Assembly: GCF_000765145.1 (NCBI RefSeq)
Contig: NZ_JMGA01000012.1
Location: 43,942 to 107,941 of the forward strand
DNA length: 64,000 bases
Reading direction: 5' to 3'
From: Desulfosporosinus sp. HMP52
GTDB taxonomy: Bacteria; Bacillota; Desulfitobacteriia; Desulfitobacteriales; Desulfitobacteriaceae
Shown piece by piece: positions 7,787 through 16,200 of the stretch. The position numbers and the translations under genes are program-made. Every line of letters begins with the position of its first letter. Position 1 is the first letter of the stretch. The notes under the pieces are model-generated. The model saw nothing but the letters and a program-made list of their open reading frames with translations, made no database searches and was not told the origin of the DNA.

Positions 7787-10393
7787 ATGAGAAAAACCAA
7801 ACAAAAAGTGCTAAATAGCTGCATGGCAGTGGCTGTTGCTTTGTCCGCAACCATAGCACCTGCTATTGCAAATGCTGCAATGCCCAGTGCTATGACTAGA
7901 ATAGGCGGGTATGACCAATATGCAACCGCCGCCTTGATGGCCCAGAAGGGATGGACAGGAACCAGTGATAGTGTCGTTCTCTCAGCCGGGATGAGCTATT
8001 CCTTGGTTGATGCTCTTGCTGCAGGGCCTTTGGCAGCTAAATTGAAGGCGCCCATCTTGTTGACAGACAACGGACAAACTTTAAATCCTTCAGCAAAGGC
8101 TGAGTTACTCCGTTTGAAACCTAAAAAGGTCTATATCACCAGCGGTACAGCGGTGATCAAACAATCCGTACTTAATGAAATCAGTGCCCTGGGCATCACC
8201 CCGGTTCAGCTCGGTGGGTATGATCAATATGAAACCTCAGTGAACATAGCTAAGGAAATGGCTAAACAAGGAGTCAACGTCTCGAAGGTTGTAGTTGCTG
8301 CCGGTTGGCTAACTCCGGCGGATGCCTTATCCGTTGCCCCTATTGCTGCCGCTCAGGAAATGCCAATTTTGACCACCACCCAGGGCCAGCTTCCCGCCTC
8401 GGTTAAAACCTATCTGGACAGCCTTAATGTTAAGGAATCCTATGTAGTGGGCGGAACCGCTGTAGTGTCAGACACAGTCAAAGGGCAATTGAAAGGTAAC
8501 GTAAAGCGATATTCCGGTATTTCCAAGTATGATACCAATGTACAAATCCTCAAAGGCTTTACCAAGTCCTACAAAAACAACAAGGTTTATGTGGCTAATG
8601 GGGAAACCTTAGTGGATGCCTTAGCCGTTGTGCCCCTGGCTGCATCAACGGGATCCCCGGTTGTCCTGGTTAATCAGCAACCTGACAATGCTACTAAGGA
8701 ATTTGTGAAGTTGAACTTGTCCACAGATGATATGGTGGCTGTAGGGGGAGAGGCTGTAGTACCTACTACAGGAATGAATGCTCTGACTTCCGCTGTTTCA
8801 TACTCTACGGATAAAGAAGCCGTCGGTTCAAAAGATGCTGCTGCACCTGTAGAATTAACGGATAACGTTAGACTCATAGGAGATAACATCACTTTACAAA
8901 ATGCCAAGGCCAATTACAGCGTTTATGTGAAGGGAGATAATATTACCCTCAAGAACCTCACCGTCAAAGGAACAGTCTTCGTGGATCCGGGTGATAAAGG
9001 AACCGCAACGATTGACGGCGTAACTGCTGCCAACATTGTTGTCCTTTCCGGAGCGTCAGACAGTATTCATATCAAGAATACTACCGCCGGAGTTCTTACC
9101 GTTGACAGCGACAGTGATGTGCGTGTTGAGGCCTCAGGAACTACAAACATTGGGGATACAGTGGTTCGCAGCTTCGCCATCCTTGATGCTAATGGCGCTA
9201 AGATGGGGGTAGTAACGATAACAAGTACCCCGGGACAAGATCCTGTTGTTGAGCTAAGAGGAACTTTCACTGAGCCTGTAGTAGTAGAGAGTCAGGTTAC
9301 CTTAAAGGCTGCAAAAGATGCGGTTGTTCCATCGGTTGTTGTTAACACAGAAACCACAGAACAAAAGGTTACTTTAGAAGGAAGCTTTAAAGCGGTAGAA
9401 GTACAATCCCAAGGGAAACTGGCCTTAGCAGAAAAAACCGTTGTTGAATCTATGAAAACTGAAGTCAAAACTGAGATTACTATTCCAAAGGGTTCGAGCA
9501 TTGGCAACTTAAACTCCGGTTCAACAGGGACAGTGGTTAGCGGCGGTGGGCAGGTTAATGGTAAGGATACGACGAACACTCCTAGTGCACCTCCCGGAAC
9601 ACCATCTACCGGTGGAAATACGGGTGGAAGTTCGGGGGGAAACCCGGGTGGAACAACTGATGCTATAAAAATTACTAGTTTTTCAATAGTTAATGGAGCT
9701 GACACAATTGCAAGTAGCAATGTTAATGATACAGACGTAACAGTTAGTCTAACCACAATAGATGATAGTGTGATGATCGGGGGCATTAATGTTTCAGCTA
9801 GTCCATCGGGTAGTACACTAGTGCTAACCCGTCTTGAGTCCCTAGTGACTGGTAAAGTAACCTTTTCGGATAAAGAATTCTCATTAAACAATACGATTAC
9901 TATTTCAGACCTTATTGACGGTGATGGGAATATTAGCCTAAAAACTATGAGAAAGTTATTTGGACCTTCTGTAACATTTTATGGAAAACTAAAATCTGGA
10001 TATAATACAAGCGACGTCAGCCTAACACTGACATTAAGTTCCTCGACTACTATTCCTACAGATAATGAATGGGCTGATATAGAAATCAACTATAATTTAA
10101 AATTGATTACGGCCGACATCAAAAGTGGAAATACTAAATTAAGTACAATGGGAGTTCATAATTTTCTCCTATCAACAGCGGGTACTCTTCCAACATGGGT
10201 AAGGGCCACCAGAAGCTCAGATTGGAAAAATCCATTAACTGTGCAGGGAAGAGAAGATATCAAGGGGCAAATTGTACAACTCATAGGTGGAGGTACTACT
10301 TGGTCAGATGCAACTCTAGGTCAGCTTTCCGATAAGTCAATCTACTTTAAGGACCAAGCTGGTAATCCGTGGGAGATAAGCTTTGTATCATAA
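7787..10393 (+). CDS. Surface protein with three cell-wall-binding type 2 repeats
   Basis: An exported 868-residue protein. A signal peptide (basic MRKTKQK, hydrophobic core, cleavage after AIANA at about 30) leads into three CWB2 (PF04122) repeats beginning near residues 37 (RIGGYDQYAT), 141 (QLGGYDQYET) and 241 (RYSGISKYDT); this tandem triplet anchors clostridial surface proteins to anionic wall polymer. Residues about 355-590 are threonine/valine-rich with short repeating strands (GDNITLQNAKANY, GDNITLKNLTVKG), like a right-handed beta helix. A glycine-rich linker (about 605-625) leads to a C-terminal domain I do not recognise. The ATG with AGAGGAGG ten bases ahead was chosen over an upstream in-frame start. 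It is likely a wall-bound or S-layer-associated adhesin or enzyme. Confidence 0.85.
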   Translation: MRKTKQKVLNSCMAVAVALSATIAPAIANAAMPSAMTRIGGYDQYATAALMAQKGWTGTSDSVVLSAGMSYSLVDALAAGPLAAKLKAPILLTDNGQTLNPSAKAELLRLKPKKVYITSGTAVIKQSVLNEISALGITPVQLGGYDQYETSVNIAKEMAKQGVNVSKVVVAAGWLTPADALSVAPIAAAQEMPILTTTQGQLPASVKTYLDSLNVKESYVVGGTAVVSDTVKGQLKGNVKRYSGISKYDTNVQILKGFTKSYKNNKVYVANGETLVDALAVVPLAASTGSPVVLVNQQPDNATKEFVKLNLSTDDMVAVGGEAVVPTTGMNALTSAVSYSTDKEAVGSKDAAAPVELTDNVRLIGDNITLQNAKANYSVYVKGDNITLKNLTVKGTVFVDPGDKGTATIDGVTAANIVVLSGASDSIHIKNTTAGVLTVDSDSDVRVEASGTTNIGDTVVRSFAILDANGAKMGVVTITSTPGQDPVVELRGTFTEPVVVESQVTLKAAKDAVVPSVVVNTETTEQKVTLEGSFKAVEVQSQGKLALAEKTVVESMKTEVKTEITIPKGSSIGNLNSGSTGTVVSGGGQVNGKDTTNTPSAPPGTPSTGGNTGGSSGGNPGGTTDAIKITSFSIVNGADTIASSNVNDTDVTVSLTTIDDSVMIGGINVSASPSGSTLVLTRLESLVTGKVTFSDKEFSLNNTITISDLIDGDGNISLKTMRKLFGPSVTFYGKLKSGYNTSDVSLTLTLSSSTTIPTDNEWADIEINYNLKLITADIKSGNTKLSTMGVHNFLLSTAGTLPTWVRATRSSDWKNPLTVQGREDIKGQIVQLIGGGTTWSDATLGQLSDKSIYFKDQAGNPWEISFVS

Positions 10394-10471
10394 TTTTAGA
10401 GTCAGTGCACTTTCAATTAACGTTAAAGATGAGTAACGGCAAAATGATTGCATAATAATTCGGTAAGTTAA

Positions 10472-10506
10472 AGGGCTGTAACAAAAATTGAGATTGTTAC
10501 AGCCCT
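10472..10506. terminator. Bidirectional terminator between convergent genes
   Basis: Twelve-base perfect arms AGGGCTGTAACA/TGTTACAGCCCT lie between the ends of two convergent genes. T-rich sequence on the far side is modest, but the position suits both directions. Confidence 0.75.
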
Positions 10507-10520
10507 GATTATGCAATTAT

Positions 10521-11366
10521 TTAATTTAAAACCCCCTCAAACCCTTTCATCACCTGATCGGCAAAAATCCTATATCCCTTATCATTGGGATTAACCCCAT
10601 CCGCCAATAACTCCCCCAGAGGAGCCGGATCTTGGATAAAGGCTGACCATAGGTCAATAACCGGAAGCTGGTGCTTTTTCCCCAGCTCAATCAGAACTTG
10701 CCGATAGGGGAAAGACTTATTGTTGTTCTCAATGTTTTTTACAGGCGGTTCAATGACTAAGAAGATGTCCGCTCTGGGATTTAGGGCTTTAAGTTCGCCA
10801 AGCAGTTGCTCGCACTTTTGCCTAAAATCGTTCGTAGTAAGCACAGTCCAATCATTTCTGCCTAAGCACAAAATAATCAGATCAGTATCAGGAGTCACTT
10901 CCTGAACATAAGTCAGTACATCATTGACTGTGGCCTGATCCATCGTTTTAAAGACCCACTGAAAACTTCCCGGGTATTTAGCTTTAAGCTCTTTGGCAAC
11001 TAAAGCATGCCAGCCCAGGTCATCCTTATTGGAAGCGCCTTGACTTGCAGCCACAGTATCTCCCCAGACGAGGGCTTTGACGTTGGTTAGCTCAGTAAGT
11101 TGAGCTAACCCTTGTTGGGTGACAATGGTTTCCTCGACAACCGGATCGGGAGCAGACTTCTCAGAGGCAGAGTCTGAGGGTGCTGCTGAGATTGGCGCAG
11201 TATCTGCTTTGTCAGCTGCCGTCACCGGAGGAGGCTGTTTAAAGTCAATGGCAGGCTTTTCTCCGTGATTCAAGGCCCAGAATAAGCCGATGATGAAGGA
11301 TGCTATGATCAGGGCAGCTAAGATGATATATAATTCCAATTTAGCAATACGTAACATTGAAACCAT
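10521..11366 (-). CDS. Membrane-anchored SGNH/GDSL-fold protein, catalytic residues altered
   Basis: A 281-residue protein with one N-terminal membrane helix (about 11-30), a proline/alanine/serine-rich linker to about 80, and an extracellular SGNH hydrolase-like domain. Block I reads WGDTVAAS (102-104 GDT) instead of GDS, block III reads GRND (169-172), and block V reads DGVNPND where family members have DGVHPND, so the nucleophilic serine and catalytic histidine are Thr104 and Asn259. Known relatives deacylate glycans or lipids; this copy may be a non-catalytic binder or use other residues. It is divergent from the Wzz-like gene, suggesting a role at the cell surface with the polysaccharide system. 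Confidence 0.75.
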   Translation of the reverse strand: MVSMLRIAKLELYIILAALIIASFIIGLFWALNHGEKPAIDFKQPPPVTAADKADTAPISAAPSDSASEKSAPDPVVEETIVTQQGLAQLTELTNVKALVWGDTVAASQGASNKDDLGWHALVAKELKAKYPGSFQWVFKTMDQATVNDVLTYVQEVTPDTDLIILCLGRNDWTVLTTNDFRQKCEQLLGELKALNPRADIFLVIEPPVKNIENNNKSFPYRQVLIELGKKHQLPVIDLWSAFIQDPAPLGELLADGVNPNDKGYRIFADQVMKGFEGVLN

Positions 11367-11577
11367 TTCCCCCTAAAATCTACTGGCTCTTTTCCTATAG
11401 ACTTAACAAGCTTCGACATTCAACTAGGGATTTTCCTTCCTGCAAAAGCAAATTTATAAATTTATTTCCAAAATTATTAAAGGATTTCCAAGGATTTTTA
11501 TTTAGTTGAAGGAAAAATGGAAATTATCTAGAATAGTATAATGTCAATTAGTTAACTGTTCTGATTTGGAGGTACGA

Positions 11578-12276
11578 ATGGAAGAAGAAATAGAATTACG
11601 GCAGTATTGGGAAATGCTCCAGAAACGTTGGATCATTGTTGTGGTTCTGCCACTTATCGCAGCTCTCACTAGCGGGATCATTAGTTATTTTGTCATAAAG
11701 CCTGTGTATCAAGCTTCCACTACCTTAATCGTAGGAAAGAAAGCTTCCGAAGAAGGACAAGCTGCTGTACAAATGCTGGATAATAGTGTCCTCCTAGCAA
11801 ATCAGCAACTGGCTAAAACCTATGCGGCCATCGCTCAGAGTCGTACCGTTGAACAAAGTGTTATAGAAGACTTAGACTTGCCGATGACCGTCGGCGAACT
11901 TGATAAACTAATTACCATTACCCCAGTAAAGACCACGGAAATCCTGGAAATTAAAGTGACGAATAACAACCCCGAATTGGCCACAGCCATCGCTAATTCA
12001 ATGGCTTCAGAGTTTTCTAAATCAGTCATTGCAATCAAGAAAGTGGATAGTGTGAGCATCGTAGATACCGCAGTAATCCCGGATAAGCCAGTCAAACCGA
12101 ATAAAATGTTAAACATCTTAATAGCTTTTGTAGTCGGCTTAATGGCCTCAGTAGGTCTGGTCTTTATGGTGGAGTACTTAGACAATACGATAAAAACCTC
12201 CAACGATGTTGAGAATGTTTTAGGGATCCCTGTACTAGGTGTTATTCCAAATTATGAAGCAGGAAAACAAGGGTAA
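11578..12276 (+). CDS. Wzz/CapA-type polysaccharide chain-length and kinase-activator protein
   Basis: A 232-residue polysaccharide co-polymerase of the YveK/TkmA/CpsC type. It has two membrane helices, near residues 18-38 and 178-200, enclosing an extracellular loop, with the conserved proline-rich PDKPVKPNK just before the second helix. In Gram-positives the cytosolic tail of this protein activates the adjacent BY-kinase. The ATG preceded by GGAGGT is preferred to a TTG that lies in the ribosome-binding site. The kinase gene follows after 15 bases, clearly in one operon. Confidence 0.88.
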   Translation: MEEEIELRQYWEMLQKRWIIVVVLPLIAALTSGIISYFVIKPVYQASTTLIVGKKASEEGQAAVQMLDNSVLLANQQLAKTYAAIAQSRTVEQSVIEDLDLPMTVGELDKLITITPVKTTEILEIKVTNNNPELATAIANSMASEFSKSVIAIKKVDSVSIVDTAVIPDKPVKPNKMLNILIAFVVGLMASVGLVFMVEYLDNTIKTSNDVENVLGIPVLGVIPNYEAGKQG

Positions 12277-12291
12277 GAGGAGAAGGTTTAT

Positions 12292-12990
12292 TTGGCATTT
12301 TCACTAATAACCCACGAACAAACAAAATCGCCCATCTCAGAAGCCTACCGGACGCTCCGGACGAACGTACAGTTTACCGGTGTGGACACTAAGACTAAAA
12401 AAATCATGATCACAAGTTCAGGCCCTCGGGAAGGGAAATCCACCACAGTTGCTAACCTGGCAGTAAGTATAGCCCAGTCAGGCAAAACTGTTCTGGTGAT
12501 AGACGCAGATTTGCGCAATCCTACCCAGCACAAATTATTTGAATTAGGGAATTTCGAGGGTCTTTCAACCTTTCTGGTACAAGATGAGCAGAATAAAGAC
12601 TTTATTAAGGAAACTGAAGTGCCCGGTGTCAAAGTTCTCACCGGAGGCCCCATTCCCCCGAATCCTGCTGAGCTAGTGGGCTCACAGCGGATGAAGCGTC
12701 TGATCGAGGAAGTCAGTGAACAATTTGATATGGTGCTCATCGATACCCCACCCATCATTGCCGTGACCGATGCCGCTGTTCTGGCTCAGGAAGTCGATGG
12801 AGTCATCTTGGTACTGGCTTCCGGTGAAGTGAACAAGGAATATGCCCAGCGGGCCAAGGATCAATTAGATAAAGTAGGGGCTAAGATTCTTGGAGCAGTA
12901 ATCAATAAAGCAGACATGAAAACCAGCGAATACTATTACTACTATTACTATCATGGATCTGACGATCATAAGAAAAAGAAAAGGTCATAA
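12292..12990 (+). CDS. CpsD/YwqD-type bacterial tyrosine kinase
   Basis: A 232-residue cytoplasmic BY-kinase that autophosphorylates and regulates exopolysaccharide assembly. Walker A is SSGPREGKST (about 42-51), Walker A' VLVIDADLR (67-75) and Walker B MVLIDTPP (147-154). The C-terminus has seven tyrosines in a row (214-220) followed by a lysine-rich tail, the usual autophosphorylation cluster. The start is TTG preceded by AGAGGAG. It needs the upstream membrane activator for activity, and the CpsB-type phosphatase some 7 kb downstream is its probable counterpart. Confidence 0.9.
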   Translation: MAFSLITHEQTKSPISEAYRTLRTNVQFTGVDTKTKKIMITSSGPREGKSTTVANLAVSIAQSGKTVLVIDADLRNPTQHKLFELGNFEGLSTFLVQDEQNKDFIKETEVPGVKVLTGGPIPPNPAELVGSQRMKRLIEEVSEQFDMVLIDTPPIIAVTDAAVLAQEVDGVILVLASGEVNKEYAQRAKDQLDKVGAKILGAVINKADMKTSEYYYYYYYHGSDDHKKKKRS

Positions 12991-13050
12991 CAATCGCTAG
13001 AATAGACATTCATTGCGAGGAACATGCAACATAGAAATTAATACAGATTA

Positions 13051-13097
13051 AAACGAGGTGCTCTTACCCGACAAGGGGTTAAGAGCACCTCGTTTTT
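13051..13097 (+). terminator. Strong intrinsic terminator after the Wzz/kinase pair
   Basis: AAACGAGGTGCTCTTA pairs with TAAGAGCACCTCGTTT around a 14-base loop, ending in five T. This closes the two-gene operon before the large hybrid kinase. Confidence 0.9.
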
Positions 13098-13279
13098 CCG
13101 TATTATTCAAGAAAAAACTATTAATTATAGTTTTTGCAATATTTCTCAATGATTTGACAGGAAATTTAAGGCAAATAACGAATTACTATCAATAAAGTTC
13201 CTGGAAGAATTTCTAATTCTTTTTGAAAGGCGCTCAATATGGATTAAAGAATTTAAGTGGAGAAGAAAGGGGGAGAGCT

Positions 13280-16200
13280 TTGGATACAACACTATTAGAG
13301 TTTGAGGAATTAAAGCAACTATTAGTAAAAACCTCTTTGGACATCCAGAGTGTTCTGAGGATCGGACTTAAGATTGTTGACTCCCTTGCCCTCCTCCATG
13401 ATCAGAAGATTGTTTACAAATACCTCCACCCTGGCAGCATTATGGTCAGTTCAGACCGAGAAAGAGTTGAGCTAAAAGACCAAAGTCTAGAGGGCTCGCC
13501 TCCTCCGGATCTGAATTACATATCCCCGGAACAGACGGGTAGATTTAATCGTCAGGTCGACACCAGGACGGATTTGTATTCCTTGGGAGCAGTCTTCTAT
13601 TTCATGCTTAGTGGGGAACCTCCCTTTAACACTGAAGATCCTATGGAACTGATTCATAGTCATTTAGCAAAAGAAGCCCGCCCTTTAAACCGAATAAACC
13701 CGAGTATTCCCCAGGTCCTATCCGAAATTATCAACAAACTCTTGCAAAAAAAGTTGGAGGATCGCTACCAGACTGTGGAAGCCCTGAAACATGACCTTAA
13801 AAGATGTCTTGAAAGTCTCCGAGTTAAGAGTAGTGATAAGGACCTGGATCAAACAGATCAGATTGAACCCTTCGAAATAGCCCTCCTGGATAAAACCAGG
13901 AGTCTGGTCATACCCAATCAGCTTTTTGGTCGGGAAAAAGAGCTGGAAACTCTTAAGCAGGTTTATCAACGAGTGCTCAAAGGTCAACAAGAACTTATCT
14001 TCGTCTCCGGTTATTCCGGTGTGGGCAAAACCTCTCTGGTCAAAGGATTCCTAGACTATGTAGGGGAGATGGGCGGCACCTTTTTAGCGGGTAAATTTGA
14101 TCAGTATAAAAGCAATGTACCCTACACAGCATTTATCCAGGCTTTTCAACCTTATTTAAGAAGAATATTATCGGAGAATCAAACCACCCTGGCAGCTTGG
14201 CAAGAGAAACTCATCAGAGCACTTTCCCCGAATGCCCAACTCATCATCGAGATCATCCCAGAGCTTAGGCTGATCATCGGCACCCAGCCTCCGGCAGCTG
14301 AGCTGGCCCCCCCGGAGGCGCAGAACAGACTTAACGATGTTTTCTTGAAGTATATCCAACTCTTCGCCACCCCGGAAAGCCCTCTCGTCCTTTTTATGGA
14401 CGATTTGCAATGGACAGATCTATCCAGCCTTCGGCTTATCGAACAACTCATTGTTGATGGGTCCCGATCCATCCTGATCATAGGCGCTTATCGAGATCAG
14501 GAGATTGATGCTGCTCATCCCCTGCATATGCTCTTCAACCAACTTGAGAAACAGGGTCTAAAGGCAGAGGTCCTAGACCTGCAGCCCTTGGCCCTTGAGC
14601 ATGTCAATGCTTTGCTGGCGGTCTCCTTGAGCCGTCCCCTCAAGGAGATCTTAGCCATCGCTGAAGTTTGTCACGCAAAGACCAAGGGGAATCCCTTTTT
14701 TGTGATTCAGTTCTTATACATGCTCAAAGAGGAAGGGCTTTTAAGTCTGGAGGCCAGGCAGTCTGTTTGGACCTGGAATCTATCGGCTATCTTAGACTGT
14801 AAGGTCACGGATAATGTAGTGGACTTAATGATTTCCAAGATCAGCAAGCTCTCTCCAGCCATGGTTGACCTCCTGAAACTGGCCGCCTGTATCGGCGGCA
14901 GCTTTGATGTTCATACCCTGGAGATCGTCACGGGAAAACCCGGCGAAGTTATTAAGGATACTTTGCAGGCAGCCGTGGAGTCCGGACTGATTCAAGGAGC
15001 AGAGGATCAATACAGCTTCATACATGACCGAGTACAGCAGGCGGTTTATTCTCTCCTGGAAGAGGAAACAAAAGCAGCCACCCATGGCAAGATCGGTAAG
15101 TTGCTCTATACCAAGCTGACAGGGCCGGAGTTAGAAAACCGTCTCTTTGAACTGGTGGATCACCTCAACCTGGGGGTAGGTTTAAGCACAGACCCATCTG
15201 AGAGATCCTTTCTGGTCAGTCTGAACTTTCGAGCCGGAATGAAGGCCAAAGCCTCCTCGGCATATGAACCCGCGCTAGAATATTTTAACTTAGCTAAACA
15301 GCTTACTGCCCCAGAAGCCTGGAGGACGGAATATCCCTTTATGCTGGAGCTGCATATTCAGCTGGCAGAAATGGCCTATGTCTGTACTCAGTTTGAGCGG
15401 GTGGAAGAGGTGGCGGCAGAAACCCTGGTGCACTGCCCAGACCTCTTAGATCAGGCCAGAATCTCAGAAATCATGATTGCTACCTATACTGCAGAGAATG
15501 AATTAGAAAAAGCCATGGCCATCGCAGAAAACACCCTGGAGTTATTAGGAGTTCCCTTTCCCCGGAAGCCTCACCTGGGTCATGTAATCATCGAGTATTT
15601 AAGAATCGCTTGGGCTTTAAGAGGGAAGCAAAAGGACGACTTGTTAAATCTGCCCCGGATGACAGATGAAAAGTATAAAACAGCCATGCGAATTCTAAAC
15701 AGCACTGGGATTGGCAGTTATTCTGCCTCCTATTACGCCATAATCCTGATCGTCTTAAAGGCCCTGCGCCTTTCTCTGACCCACGGCATCACAGAAGAGA
15801 CTATCGTAGCTTATTCCGGTTACGGCTATATTACCAACATGCTTTTTAAGAAAGCCAATAAAGGCTATGAATTTGGGCAATTGGCTCTCCGGCTCCAGGA
15901 TAAGCTGGGAGTTTATCGCTTCGACAGTAAGATTCGGATGATCTTTAACATGGTGATTCGACATTGTCGAGACCCTCTCCGAGATGCCTTGGAGGACTTT
16001 CCCCAGACCTACCTGAGTGGATTTGCCTCCGGAGACTTACTCTCGGCAGGACACTCGATGATGCAGTACTTTGTCTGCTCCTATTTTTCCGGACGTCATC
16101 TCTCCATGATTGAAGCAGAAATGCAGGCCCACCGTCAGGCCATTTACAAGACCGGACATGAGACCTCCCAGCGTCTCTGCCAGATTTATCGCCAGACTGC

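Noticed and set aside
9292..9891. 199-codon minus-strand frame inside the surface protein gene
   Set aside because: It is the antisense of a threonine/valine-rich repeat region, giving a low-complexity product.
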